64,000 bases of DNA from Desulfovibrionaceae bacterium (GTDB lineage Bacteria; Desulfobacterota; Desulfovibrionia; Desulfovibrionales; Desulfovibrionaceae), in the NCBI GenBank assembly GCA_009783025.1, contig WRHY01000002.1, forward strand, positions 129,397 through 193,396, in the 5' to 3' direction. Position numbers and translations under genes: made by a program. Positions within the stretch are counted from its first letter, which is position 1, and each line of letters begins with the position of its first letter. The notes beneath the pieces are model-generated. The model was not told the DNA's origin. It made no database searches and saw only the letters and a program-made list of their open reading frames with translations. Positions 41,301 through 49,218 of this stretch are shown in pieces.

Positions 41301-42561
41301 GACTGTCGTCCGGTATAAATATGCTTATGAGCCGTGGCCGCACGGAAATCTTGCGGCCTGTGCTCTTATCCGTGTCATACATCCAGGCCGTCACCACGTC
41401 AACGGTTTTGCCGTTGGGTCCGGTTACGGGCACAAGTACCTTGAAACGCTCGCCGAAGCCGTCCCTGTATTCAGGCACGGCCTCGGCATAGGGCAAAAAG
41501 GCCATGACCTGGTCGTGGATCATGTCCGCATGTTCCTGGGTGACGCCGATGGACGACCGCCAGACCCTGGCCTTGTCTTTTCCCCTGGAATGCTCCGGAT
41601 TCAGAGAATACTTGGTCAGCTTGCCGTATTTGTCAAACTCGACCCTATCCACGCCGACCAGGGGAGAGCCGGGCACATGGGGGATAACGGCGCTGCCTTC
41701 CGTCCTTTCCCATTGGCTGTAGAGCGTTTTTTGCCCGCTGTTCCGGGCTTCGGCGGCTGTTTGCAGGGGCGGCTTGTACACCCCGCCGTCATCCTCCCTG
41801 GGGATAACCGGCTCGGGGTAGCAGCGGCAGTTGGGGAATTCTCCGGCGTGGCCGGTCATGCCGTCAAGGGTGGGCGGTTCCGTCCATTTGACGAACACGC
41901 CCTCCATCGCCCTGTGGCTCGCTCTGGTGTCGCCGTCCCTGGCCGTGCGCCAGATATAGCCGGTGGAGCCGACGCTCTCGGCCCTGGCCATCGTAAGCGC
42001 GGTACCGGCCTTGCTGACCTCGGTGCGGGCGATGGTGCGGGCGCGGGAGGCCGATACATGGCCTATGCCCTCCAGGCGCTTGGCCAGGTCTTCGGCCCGG
42101 GAGCCCATAGCCAGATTTGAAGCCACTGCCTCGGCTACCTGATCGGCCGCGCCCGTGACAAGAGACGTTATCAGTCCGGCGTTGCGCTCTATGGCGGCGC
42201 GGGTAGCTTCCCCCACGCCAGGGGAATGCATCAGGCGGCGCATGTCCAGCCCGGCGCGTTTTGCCGCGCTGGACCAAGCCTGTACGTTCTTGCGGTCCAC
42301 GCCTGCCATCATATTGGCGGCGGATTGACGCGCCCAGGGGCCTACGGTGTCCGCATACTCACGCAGTTTGCGCTCGATCTCTTCGGGGGACCCGCCGGAG
42401 CGGATGAGGCGCTCTATCTGCGCGGCGAGATTGAGCAGCTGGCGCTCGTAGGACTTCTCCGCCGCGCGCGATGGCCCCCAGGCATTGTCATCAGCCCGGG
42501 CCTTGGCGGCATCCGCCCACGCCCAGGGCTGTTTCCACTTGTTATCAGGTCTGTCCGCCAT
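41290..42561 (-). CDS. MuF-type head protein with C-terminal DUF6883-like domain
   Basis: 423 residues from the ATG at 42561. A helical N-terminal half leads to the MuF/SPP1 gp7 domain (about 130-250; signatures ARTEVSKAGT, SHRAMEG and GEFPNCRCYPEP). After a linker, residues ~305-400 form an extra domain: YSLNPEHSRGKDKARVW, then ERFKVLVPVTGPNGKTVDVV and TAWMYD, resembling DUF6883, a family seen at the C-termini of polymorphic toxins. Head morphogenesis is certain in outline. The extra domain may be an effector injected with the DNA. Confidence 0.78.
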   Translation of the reverse strand: MADRPDNKWKQPWAWADAAKARADDNAWGPSRAAEKSYERQLLNLAAQIERLIRSGGSPEEIERKLREYADTVGPWARQSAANMMAGVDRKNVQAWSSAAKRAGLDMRRLMHSPGVGEATRAAIERNAGLITSLVTGAADQVAEAVASNLAMGSRAEDLAKRLEGIGHVSASRARTIARTEVSKAGTALTMARAESVGSTGYIWRTARDGDTRASHRAMEGVFVKWTEPPTLDGMTGHAGEFPNCRCYPEPVIPREDDGGVYKPPLQTAAEARNSGQKTLYSQWERTEGSAVIPHVPGSPLVGVDRVEFDKYGKLTKYSLNPEHSRGKDKARVWRSSIGVTQEHADMIHDQVMAFLPYAEAVPEYRDGFGERFKVLVPVTGPNGKTVDVVTAWMYDTDKSTGRKISVRPRLISIFIPDDSHAR

Positions 42562-44158
42562 CGACCGCCGCCGCCGACACAGAGAAGTTCTTGCCCACTT
42601 CGCCCATGATGTTTTCCGCCTGCTCCGGAGAAACAGGGAAGGCCGCAAGCAGCATCTGCACCCCGCTATCACGGGGCAACAACCCGGCCGCGACCTGGGT
42701 GACGATCTGTACCATGCTGGTCACCTGGGCGCCGTTCAAACTGATTTCCTGCGGGGTATGCGCCTCAATCTGTGTTTCTCCAGGCGCCATTCCTTCAGAC
42801 AGGGGCGGGGCCGCATCTTCTTTTTTCGCAGCGTCAATATCCGTATCAGAGATGCCGGAAAAGCGTCCGGAAACGCGGGAGGCGTCTTTCAGCGCCGCTA
42901 AAGATTGCGCCCTGGAAGTGATGCCGGCATTATACAGCCCGGCCACGTTTTGCGCGTCAGACGTTCCGATCTGGCTTTTTTCCTGCTCCGTGGGTATATA
43001 CAGGCTCTGGTATTCAAAGCCGAAGTCCTCCGGCAAGGCATAGCCGAAGTGATGCCGGGCCAGCACGTTGAGGAGCACGGTATCCACCGGGCGCTTGTCA
43101 TCCTCAAGCTGCGTCAGCACCGTGTCGTAATAGGTACGCAAGTCCGATTCCCCGGTTGAGAAACCTTTGGAGCTCTGTCCCAGAAGGCGCACCAGAGGAA
43201 TGCCCGTGGCTCCGGCAATCTGCTCGGAGAAAGCCTGCAGCCCCTCGTAAACACCGGCAAAGCTCCAGCCGTGGGTAGAAAAAGTGTCGTTTTTATCCAA
43301 CAGGGTGAGTCCCTCGTTGGATTGCAGCAGCCGGATCAGCGCGAACATTTTGTGCAGGGCGGCCTCGGCCTTGCCTCCGGCGGCCAGGATTTCCCGATAC
43401 CGATCAATGCCGATCACCCGCAAATAGGCTTTCATCATGAGGTTTGCCGCGCCGTGCGTGGCCGAATCCAGCGCAATGATACGGTCATAGGCCCGATCCA
43501 CCACGGAATCGCCCCAATACTGGTTGTCGCGCCGGGCAATACCCGGCAGCTCTACCCCGGAAAAACGCACACAGCGGCTGTGATGAACAACAAGTCCGGT
43601 TTGCGCGTCCGAAGAATTAATTGTGTAGTACAAGGGATAGCCGAGCATGGGGCCGAACTCCTGTATTTTTTCATAGGACGGGCTCACCTCGTGCCGGTCC
43701 AGCACGAACAAGCCCTTGAAGCTCCCCCTGCCGATTGTAGCAATATCTAGGGGCGTGGCCGTGTCCTGGCCGTCGATGAGCAGGACGGCCAGAGCGCCGC
43801 CGTAGAGACGGCCCCATTTGATGGAGTCAGTAAGACGCCCCGGTACCCCACAGGCACGGTAGGCTTTCAGCAGCGCGGAAACATCACCCTGGTCAAGAGT
43901 CCCCTGGATATCAAAGTGACTGCGCACCATATCTTCAGCCACGACATCCACCATCCGGCCCACGATCCAGGATGTACGGTACATGTCCAGCAGTTCGTCC
44001 CGATTTCTGGTCACATACTTGCCGGGCGCATAGCCGCTGCGGGCCAGAAGGTTGTCCTGCCCCAAGCCAAGCTTGGCCGCGAAATTGTCAAAGCCGTCCT
44101 GGGTGCGCCTGGCCTTGGTGGGCACAGTGGCGGGCCGTGGGCGTGTATGGCGTACCAT
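42545..44158 (-). CDS. portal protein (DUF1073-like)
   Basis: 537 residues from the ATG at 44158 (AAGGAG 9 nt upstream). Contains RDELLDMYRTSWIVGRMVD, SIKWGRLYGGALAVLLIDG and GDSVVDRAYDRIIALDSATH, the core of DUF1073 portal proteins. Forms the dodecameric DNA-entry ring at the head vertex. Followed directly by the MuF gene (17-nt overlap). The long C-terminal tail is acidic/disordered. Confidence 0.85.
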   Translation of the reverse strand: MVRHTRPRPATVPTKARRTQDGFDNFAAKLGLGQDNLLARSGYAPGKYVTRNRDELLDMYRTSWIVGRMVDVVAEDMVRSHFDIQGTLDQGDVSALLKAYRACGVPGRLTDSIKWGRLYGGALAVLLIDGQDTATPLDIATIGRGSFKGLFVLDRHEVSPSYEKIQEFGPMLGYPLYYTINSSDAQTGLVVHHSRCVRFSGVELPGIARRDNQYWGDSVVDRAYDRIIALDSATHGAANLMMKAYLRVIGIDRYREILAAGGKAEAALHKMFALIRLLQSNEGLTLLDKNDTFSTHGWSFAGVYEGLQAFSEQIAGATGIPLVRLLGQSSKGFSTGESDLRTYYDTVLTQLEDDKRPVDTVLLNVLARHHFGYALPEDFGFEYQSLYIPTEQEKSQIGTSDAQNVAGLYNAGITSRAQSLAALKDASRVSGRFSGISDTDIDAAKKEDAAPPLSEGMAPGETQIEAHTPQEISLNGAQVTSMVQIVTQVAAGLLPRDSGVQMLLAAFPVSPEQAENIMGEVGKNFSVSAAAVDGGQT

Positions 44159-44178
44159 TATATATAACTCCTTGTTTA

Positions 44179-44305
44179 CAATGCGGCGGGTTTTCGCGTC
44201 AGGCAAGGAAGGCAAGGCTTTGGCGATGGGAGTGGACTCTTGTGGTCCATGACCTGAGCCAAAGCCGCAGCCTGACGCGGCATCACGCGAAAAGACGCCG
44301 CATTG
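44179..44305. other. large structured inverted repeat between terminase and portal genes
   Basis: Nested arms: CAATGCGGCG...TTTTCGCG (44179-44198) with CGCGAAAAGACGCCGCATTG (44286-44305); CGTCAGGC (44197-44204) with GCCTGACG (44270-44277); GGCTTTGGC (44216-44224) with GCCAAAGCC (44258-44266). No coding sequence fits. May be a structured RNA controlling portal translation, or a packaging-related DNA element. Confidence 0.6.
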
Positions 44306-45754
44306 TCATGCTAAGGCTTCCCACACGGACAAGCCGTGCGCCTTCAGGTAGCGGAGCGCCTGGCTGGTGCAGTCCACCTGGTCGTCATGTGGCCCGGCCG
44401 GGAAGCTGATCATCTCCGCGATATAGTCCGGCACCCAGGGGTGCGCTATTTCATCTTCCGGGATAAATACGTTCCCTGCCGCGAAAAGCGGAGTCACGGC
44501 ATAAGCCCTGGCGACCTTGGAGCCGTCCGGCTCCACGGGGATAAGGCCCGGAATCTCCTCGCGCAGGGCATCCATGACGGCCGGGCCGTTGGCCTTGTCT
44601 TCGATCAGGGTGGCCATGCCGAAGAACTGGGCGCACATGGTGCGCACCGCGTTTTTTGAGGCCGTGAAGCCCATGCGGGCGCGCACCTGATGTAGTAAAA
44701 AGTAGTTCGGCCCCTTGCGGCCCCAGGCTTGCCCGACTACGAAGTCGGACCCGTCCGTATCCTTGAAGGCCATGTCCCAGGAGAAGATAATCTCGTCAAA
44801 ACTCTCCGGAAGGTTGCCCAGGTTCCAGCGCCGGAACCAGGTCTCCTGGAAGATGTTTCCGCCTTCCTGGACCGGGCTTTGCTGATACAGGGCGCTCCAT
44901 TGCGAGGGCGAGAGCGAGGCCTTGGTTTCCAGGAGCTTGTCCAGAGGATGCAGCTCCGGAACCAGAGGCTGCCCGTCCCCGTTGATGGCCGGAAAACTGA
45001 GAAGCCTGGCTTTGGGGTTGTTCTTGGCCACGATGCCGGTCAAATCATCCACCGCCCACCGGGTGGCCATGATGATATGCCCGGACAGCTTGGACAGGCG
45101 CGTCAGGAAAACCGTCTCATACCAGCGCTGGATGCTGCGCTTGACCGTGGGCGAGCGGGCTTCCTCCTCGTTTTTTATCGGGTCATCAATGATGCCGATA
45201 TCCACGGACTTGCCGGTAAGCGGCCCGCCCACGCCTGTGCAGACGTAATAGCCCCGGTGGCCGGGAATATCGAAACGGTCGGAGTTGCGCAGCGCCTGGC
45301 CTTCAACCGTGACCACGCGCCTGGGGTTCAGGGCTATGCCCGGAAAGACAGCCCGGTACAAATCATCCATCATGATGCGCTGCACGTCCCGGTTCATGTC
45401 CCTGGCCAGGTCGGCGGCATAAGAGGCTGCCGCGATACGAAGTTCCGGAAACAGGCCGAAAATATAAGGCGGAAAATGGCGGGAGACGAGTTGGCTTTTG
45501 CCGTGTTGCGGGGGAGCGCCAAGCAGCAGGATCGGACGCAGCCCGGCCAGGGCTTCACGCAGGAACTGATCCAAGGCCTCACACACGGCCAGGGAAAAAG
45601 CGGAATGGACGTAGCCCGGAAAAGTGAAAGAAACAAAGGCCGAGAACGAGCGCCGGGCCATCTCGGCCCGCAGGAGGCGCAGCTCGCGCTCGGCCAGGGC
45701 CGCGTCAAGCAACTCTTGCTGTGAGATCGGCAATTTTCTTTTCAAGTTCGGCAT
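44306..45754 (-). CDS. terminase large subunit
   Basis: 482 residues. ATPase motif GAPPQHGKS (79-87), Walker B-like IIDDP, then the nuclease half with IFSWDMAFKDTDGSDF (first metal-binding Asp) and HDDQVDCTSQA (third Asp region), as in terminase large subunits of the gp28/Terminase_6 type. Packages phage DNA into proheads. The start overlaps the small subunit by 50 nt. Confidence 0.92.
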   Translation of the reverse strand: MPNLKRKLPISQQELLDAALAERELRLLRAEMARRSFSAFVSFTFPGYVHSAFSLAVCEALDQFLREALAGLRPILLLGAPPQHGKSQLVSRHFPPYIFGLFPELRIAAASYAADLARDMNRDVQRIMMDDLYRAVFPGIALNPRRVVTVEGQALRNSDRFDIPGHRGYYVCTGVGGPLTGKSVDIGIIDDPIKNEEEARSPTVKRSIQRWYETVFLTRLSKLSGHIIMATRWAVDDLTGIVAKNNPKARLLSFPAINGDGQPLVPELHPLDKLLETKASLSPSQWSALYQQSPVQEGGNIFQETWFRRWNLGNLPESFDEIIFSWDMAFKDTDGSDFVVGQAWGRKGPNYFLLHQVRARMGFTASKNAVRTMCAQFFGMATLIEDKANGPAVMDALREEIPGLIPVEPDGSKVARAYAVTPLFAAGNVFIPEDEIAHPWVPDYIAEMISFPAGPHDDQVDCTSQALRYLKAHGLSVWEALA

Positions 45755-46271
45755 CAGACAGGCCCTTTAATTCTTTCGCGCCGCCGAGCGCCTCCACCCT
45801 GGACCTCATCTCCGCTTCCACTTCCTTGCGCGTTTCATCCTTGATACGCTTGGCAAAATCCTGTTCCAGATGCATGGCGTGCGAGAGGTCTTTCAGGGAG
45901 CGGGCTATCTTGGCCACTTCCGCCGCGTCAAACGTGGCGTCAGGATCAGTCGCCCGCTTCTGCATGGCTGTAAACACGAGGCCGCGCAGGATTTCCACCA
46001 GAAGCCGTCCCTGATCGCCTTCCAGACTTTCCGGACCAAGCTCCTGGGCGAGCTGGCGGGCATATTCCCGGTTTTCCCGCATGGCCCTGGCGGTTTCGTT
46101 GAAGCTGGCCGCATACCTGCCCAAGGCGCTGCGGCTCGGCGGGTCGTTTACCCTGCCGCGGATAAAGGCCAGCAGGGCGTCCAGGGTGAGCGCGCCCTGC
46201 ATGAGCTTTTTATCCAGTTCCCGCAGAATTTCCGGCGGCAACTTGGTTCTGATGCTGCTCTTTCTGGTCAT
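45705..46271 (-). CDS. DUF3486 terminase small subunit-like protein (Mu gp27)
   Basis: 188 residues: SSIRTKLPPEILRELDKKLM at the start then the helix-turn-helix-like GRVNDPPSRSALGRYAASF, the DUF3486 signature. C-terminal half is a coiled coil with EVEAEMRSRVEALGG. Presumed DNA-recognition partner of the large subunit. Confidence 0.85.
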   Translation of the reverse strand: MTRKSSIRTKLPPEILRELDKKLMQGALTLDALLAFIRGRVNDPPSRSALGRYAASFNETARAMRENREYARQLAQELGPESLEGDQGRLLVEILRGLVFTAMQKRATDPDATFDAAEVAKIARSLKDLSHAMHLEQDFAKRIKDETRKEVEAEMRSRVEALGGAKELKGLSDAELEKKIADLTARVA

Positions 46272-46274
46272 GAT

Positions 46275-46580
46275 TTAATCCAGGGGAGGCTTTTGCACTC
46301 CTGCAACCTTGCGGGTGCCTTTCGCTGTTTCCCGGCCGGCCTGCGTCAGCCGGAGAGCGGGCATGGAACCGATGTGTTCCAGGGTGAGCAACCCGGCTTT
46401 GCGCAGAAAGTCGGTATCAGCGGTAATTTCGTCGCTGTTCACCCCTTTTATAAGATAGGCCTCCAGAGCGAGCTGAAGCAGGTGGCTGCCCATGCGCAGA
46501 TCCGGCTCGTCCTCCAAAAAGCTGAGAATTGCCAAGCGTCGCTTCTCAGCGATTTTTTTCTCCTGTTCAGCGGTGAACAT
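46275..46580 (-). CDS. winged-helix phage protein (Mu gp26 position)
   Basis: 101 residues, MFTAEQEKKIAEKRRLAILS then HLLQLALEAYLIKGVNSDEI and a C-terminal LRLTQAGRETAKG, the winged-helix pattern of the ArsR-like small phage protein found just upstream of DUF3486 genes. Role unknown. ATG overlaps the preceding stop. Confidence 0.65.
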   Translation of the reverse strand: MFTAEQEKKIAEKRRLAILSFLEDEPDLRMGSHLLQLALEAYLIKGVNSDEITADTDFLRKAGLLTLEHIGSMPALRLTQAGRETAKGTRKVAGVQKPPLD

Positions 46581-46957
46581 CAGGCTTCTCCTCGTTTTAT
46601 TACCAGCCGGTCAAAATTGTCGTTCAGGCGCTCCATTGCCGCTGATTGTCCTTTCAGTTGCGCCGCTGTTTCCTTCTGCAGCCCGCGCAGTTCCTCCAAC
46701 CCCAATTCCAGCCGGTGCAGAGCCGCCACACTCGGCATATTGGTGATGGCGGCGTTCAACTGGAGGATGTTGGCGCTCAGTTCGGCCAGGGCCTGTTCCT
46801 GCCTTTCCCGGAGCTTGGTGATGTCGGCCAGGGCCGTCTCAAACTCCTTTTTGCTGACAAAACGTTGCGACAGGTGCCACAATGCAAAACCGACAACAAG
46901 GGCAAGCGCTGCCGATACGATGTTCCAGTGTTCGATAATTATTTGTAAAAAATTCAT
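46580..46957 (-). CDS. DUF2730-like membrane coiled-coil protein
   Basis: 125 residues: one membrane helix (about 12-30) and a long coiled coil with heptads (KKEFETALADITKLRERQEQ), matching DUF2730 proteins of Mu-like phages. Located right after the spanin gene, so probably part of the lysis/packaging boundary. Function unknown. Confidence 0.7.
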   Translation of the reverse strand: MNFLQIIIEHWNIVSAALALVVGFALWHLSQRFVSKKEFETALADITKLRERQEQALAELSANILQLNAAITNMPSVAALHRLELGLEELRGLQKETAAQLKGQSAAMERLNDNFDRLVIKRGEA

Positions 46958-47568
46958 CAGTTTCCCTTGGATTGTTCCCCTTCTTTGAGCCCCCTGTACC
47001 AGGCCTGCCAGGCCAGAAGCCTGGACTCCAGCCAGCGGGCGCGCTCCGCATATTCCGCGAACCAGGCTATGAGATCAGCCTCGTTCACCCCTTCCAGTAT
47101 CCGGGCGCGAGGGGCCGGATGGGCGGCGGGCTCTCCATCAGCGCCGGGGGCGCATAAGGCTGCGGACAGGGCAGCGTCAGATAGCCCGGCTGCTTCGTTG
47201 AGCAGGCGGACAACATCAGGGCCAAGAGTAACAGTGCTGTTCTGGGCCACATGGGCGATTCTCCTTTGCAAGGCCTGGGTTTGGGCGTTGTGTTCGCGGT
47301 CCTGGCGCTGCAGGTCCACGGCCAGGGCGTCACCCCTGGCCACTTCGTTCTGATACTCGGTAAGAATGTCGGCCAGGGCTTCGCCGTAGGCCTCGGCCGC
47401 GCGGCGCTGTTCCTCGGCCCGCTCCACCTTCAGGGCGTTCAGCGATGCCCGGCCTTCGGCCTCGGCCTTGCCGTAACCGGCGCTGTAGGCGACCCAATAG
47501 GCCGCCCCAAAACACGCCAGAACAACCCCGCCCAGCAAGACCATTTTTACAGCATTGGTTGTCGTCAT
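46957..47568 (-). CDS. inner-membrane spanin (Rz-like)
   Basis: 203 residues from the ATG at 47568 (GGAGG 7 nt upstream). N-terminal signal anchor (about 7-28), then a long periplasmic coiled coil (KAEAEGRASLNALKVERAEE). It lies directly after the endolysin gene and contains a nested lipoprotein gene in another frame, the arrangement of Rz/Rz1. Would bridge to the outer membrane and fuse the two membranes at lysis. Confidence 0.82.
   Translation of the reverse strand: MTTTNAVKMVLLGGVVLACFGAAYWVAYSAGYGKAEAEGRASLNALKVERAEEQRRAAEAYGEALADILTEYQNEVARGDALAVDLQRQDREHNAQTQALQRRIAHVAQNSTVTLGPDVVRLLNEAAGLSDAALSAALCAPGADGEPAAHPAPRARILEGVNEADLIAWFAEYAERARWLESRLLAWQAWYRGLKEGEQSKGN
47085..47252 (-). CDS. 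outer-membrane spanin lipoprotein (Rz1), nested in Rz
   Basis: 55 residues in an alternative frame within the Rz gene, ATG at 47252 with AGGAG 8 nt upstream. Lipoprotein signal MWPRTALLLLALMLSAC with Cys at the lipobox, then a Pro-rich mature part (CPQPYAPP, SPPPIRPLAP), exactly the Rz1 profile. Confidence 0.85.
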   Translation of the reverse strand: MWPRTALLLLALMLSACSTKQPGYLTLPCPQPYAPPALMESPPPIRPLAPGYWKG

Positions 47569-48080
47569 TGCCGGGCCTCCATGATGGCCGCGCCCTGGAT
47601 GCACAGCTCGTATTCGTTCTCCCGTCTAATCTCCAGGCCGCGCAGTTTTTTGCCCTTGCTGTACACATAGAGGGTCATGGCCTTGCAGCCTTCGCGGTAA
47701 CGCCCCGCGTTGAAATGCCCGGCCGCTGTGGAACGGCCATACGCGCCAAGCCCTATGTTGTAGGCCAGATCAATGGCCGGGATGGCCAGTTCCGGCACAT
47801 CCATAATGCCGGGAGTGATGCGGCGCACGCCTTCGGCAAACTCCGCCAGACGATCCTCCAGCAGGCGCATGCATTCCTCGGTGGTGTAGGTCACGCCGGG
47901 GATGGCGTATTGCGGATCGGTCTCGCCCACGCACACCGTAGGCGTGCCGGTCACGTCCTTATAGGTGGTGGTGACCAGCCCCTCGTGCTGGACAACAAAG
48001 GCGAGAAGAGCGGCGGCCGCTGCTGAACCTATAATGGCGGTGAGACTCTTCTTCTTTCCGGGCAGGGGCATCTTGGGCAT
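47565..48080 (-). CDS. GH24 phage lysozyme (endolysin)
   Basis: 171 residues. N-terminal signal-anchor-like helix (about 12-30) then the T4-type catalytic triad: E33, D42, T48 in HEGLVTTTYKDVTGTPT, with the correct 9- and 6-residue spacings. Cleaves peptidoglycan. The ribosome site lies inside a hairpin. With an uncleaved or SAR-type anchor, export could be Sec-dependent. No holin gene is recognised nearby. Confidence 0.9.
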   Translation of the reverse strand: MPKMPLPGKKKSLTAIIGSAAAAALLAFVVQHEGLVTTTYKDVTGTPTVCVGETDPQYAIPGVTYTTEECMRLLEDRLAEFAEGVRRITPGIMDVPELAIPAIDLAYNIGLGAYGRSTAAGHFNAGRYREGCKAMTLYVYSKGKKLRGLEIRRENEYELCIQGAAIMEARQ

Positions 48081-48087
48081 AGGAAAA

Positions 48088-48121
48088 GCCCTCCTTTCAT
48101 ACCGAAGTACAGAAGGAGGGC
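48088..48121 (-). promoter_or_regulatory. hairpin that hides the endolysin ribosome-binding site
   Basis: Perfect 9-bp stem: GCCCTCCTT (48113-48121 on the minus strand) pairs with AAGGAGGGC (48088-48096), which contains the Shine-Dalgarno AAGGAGG that lies 9 nt before the ATG at 48080. Translation should be low unless the stem opens. Confidence 0.6.
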
Positions 48122-48130
48122 CTCGGGGTT

Positions 48131-48152
48131 CACCCTGAACTGTTTCAGGGTG
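48131..48152 (-). repeat. leader hairpin shared with the protease leader
   Basis: CACCCTGAA / TTCAGGGTG around CTGT. Nearly identical hairpin at 40874-40897. In both cases it lies in the 5' leader of a late phage gene. No T-run here. Confidence 0.6.
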
Positions 48153-48165
48153 CGAGAGAGCAGGC

Positions 48166-48194
48166 TGTATAGCGCCATTATCCTGACCTTACAA
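48166..48194 (-). promoter_or_regulatory. candidate promoter for the lysis-packaging operon
   Basis: On the minus strand TTGTAA, 17 bp, TATACA. The -35 overlaps the Mor-gene stop codon. The flanks contain TTAT...ATAA halves of a dyad, as at Mor/C-activated Mu promoters. Initiation near 48159 would place the shared hairpin at the very 5' end of the transcript. Confidence 0.5.
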
Positions 48195-48539
48195 TAAGGT
48201 CAACTGTTCCTGCTTCGGACCCATGCCGGCCACATAATAAACGTAACGCTCCGTCACCCCGCACTCCAGGGCGATATCCCGCTTGGTCTTGCCCTGCGAC
48301 AGCAACTGATGCACCCGCTCTTTGTGCGGCTCCCGCTTGCCGTTGGGCACGATGATATACTGGCCCTTGAATTCGGCGCACAAGGCTTCCATGCCGCGCA
48401 GGCCCACGATCCGCGCCAGATCGTGGACGCTGCTGGGGTTATGGGGTACATAGATTTCCACGCCGCCACGAGTGACGCACAAGGTGTTCGCCATGTCCCG
48501 GCCAAGGATTTCTATGAGGTCCGGCATGGAAACCCACAT
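48189..48539 (-). CDS. mor: Mor/C-family transcription activator
   Basis: 116 residues with the Mor family layout: dimerisation part IEILGRDMANTLCVTRGGVEIYVP and helix-turn-helix KTKRDIALECGVTERYVYYV. In Mu, Mor turns on the middle promoter and the related C turns on late promoters. A promoter-like sequence starts exactly at its stop codon. The ATG overlaps the GemA stop (TGATG). Confidence 0.85.
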   Translation of the reverse strand: MWVSMPDLIEILGRDMANTLCVTRGGVEIYVPHNPSSVHDLARIVGLRGMEALCAEFKGQYIIVPNGKREPHKERVHQLLSQGKTKRDIALECGVTERYVYYVAGMGPKQEQLTLL

Positions 48540-49210
48540 CAGGGCCGCCTCCGGCCTTTACGCGAGGCATCTTTATCCAGGGCGGCGATCACGGCGCGAA
48601 GCTGCTTCGGTGTGGCCTTGTAAATATTGTCCACCTCGCCTTTGGTCTGGCGCTTCAGGATGCCCTCGGCGTATTCCATGCCGATGAACTTTTCACCCGG
48701 CTTGCGCCTGTCAGCCAGCAGGGCGTTAATTTTTGCGATCAGCGCGTCCGGCCCCCATCGGTGATAGTCGCGCCTGGCATAAAAAGGACGGCTGGACTGA
48801 AAGCCCAGCTCCGCAAGCCAGGCCAGCACCTCATGCAGTTGCCGCACGTCCAGATCCGCCGCGCTGTCCACCCCCCAGCGAACGCCAAGAGTATACCGGT
48901 ATACATCCTCGTTAAACCCTTCCAGCAGCTTAAACAGCCCCGGCTTCCCGCGCCGCCCGCCTGTGGCAATATGGATTTTTGCCAGCATGGCCTTGCGCTG
49001 ATCTTCAATCTTGCCGGGACTGCGCTCTTTCCGGGCAGGAGGCGTCGGTACCAGAGGCGGGGGAGGCATGTTTTCTTCCGGCGCGGGCGCTGGAGCGGCT
49101 TTTTCAACGCCGGGAAAGCGGAGAACAACGGTGTTGCCGATACAGTGCGCCGTTTCAGCCTGGGGAGTTCCACCCGCGGATCGGGGACGAAAGGGGATAA
49201 TCTTGGCCAT
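48539..49210 (-). CDS. gemA: GemA / Mu gp16-like (DUF1018) regulatory protein
   Basis: 223 residues from the ATG at 49210 (AGGAGG upstream). After a Pro-rich N-terminus, residues ~85-215 match DUF1018: KAMLAKIHIATGGRRGK, YRYTLGVRWGVDSAADLDV, LHEVLAWLAELGF. In Mu, GemA modulates host gene expression and DNA relaxation. Immediately upstream of mor, as in Mu. Confidence 0.82.
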   Translation of the reverse strand: MAKIIPFRPRSAGGTPQAETAHCIGNTVVLRFPGVEKAAPAPAPEENMPPPPLVPTPPARKERSPGKIEDQRKAMLAKIHIATGGRRGKPGLFKLLEGFNEDVYRYTLGVRWGVDSAADLDVRQLHEVLAWLAELGFQSSRPFYARRDYHRWGPDALIAKINALLADRRKPGEKFIGMEYAEGILKRQTKGEVDNIYKATPKQLRAVIAALDKDASRKGRRRP

Positions 49211-49218
49211 AACGCCTC

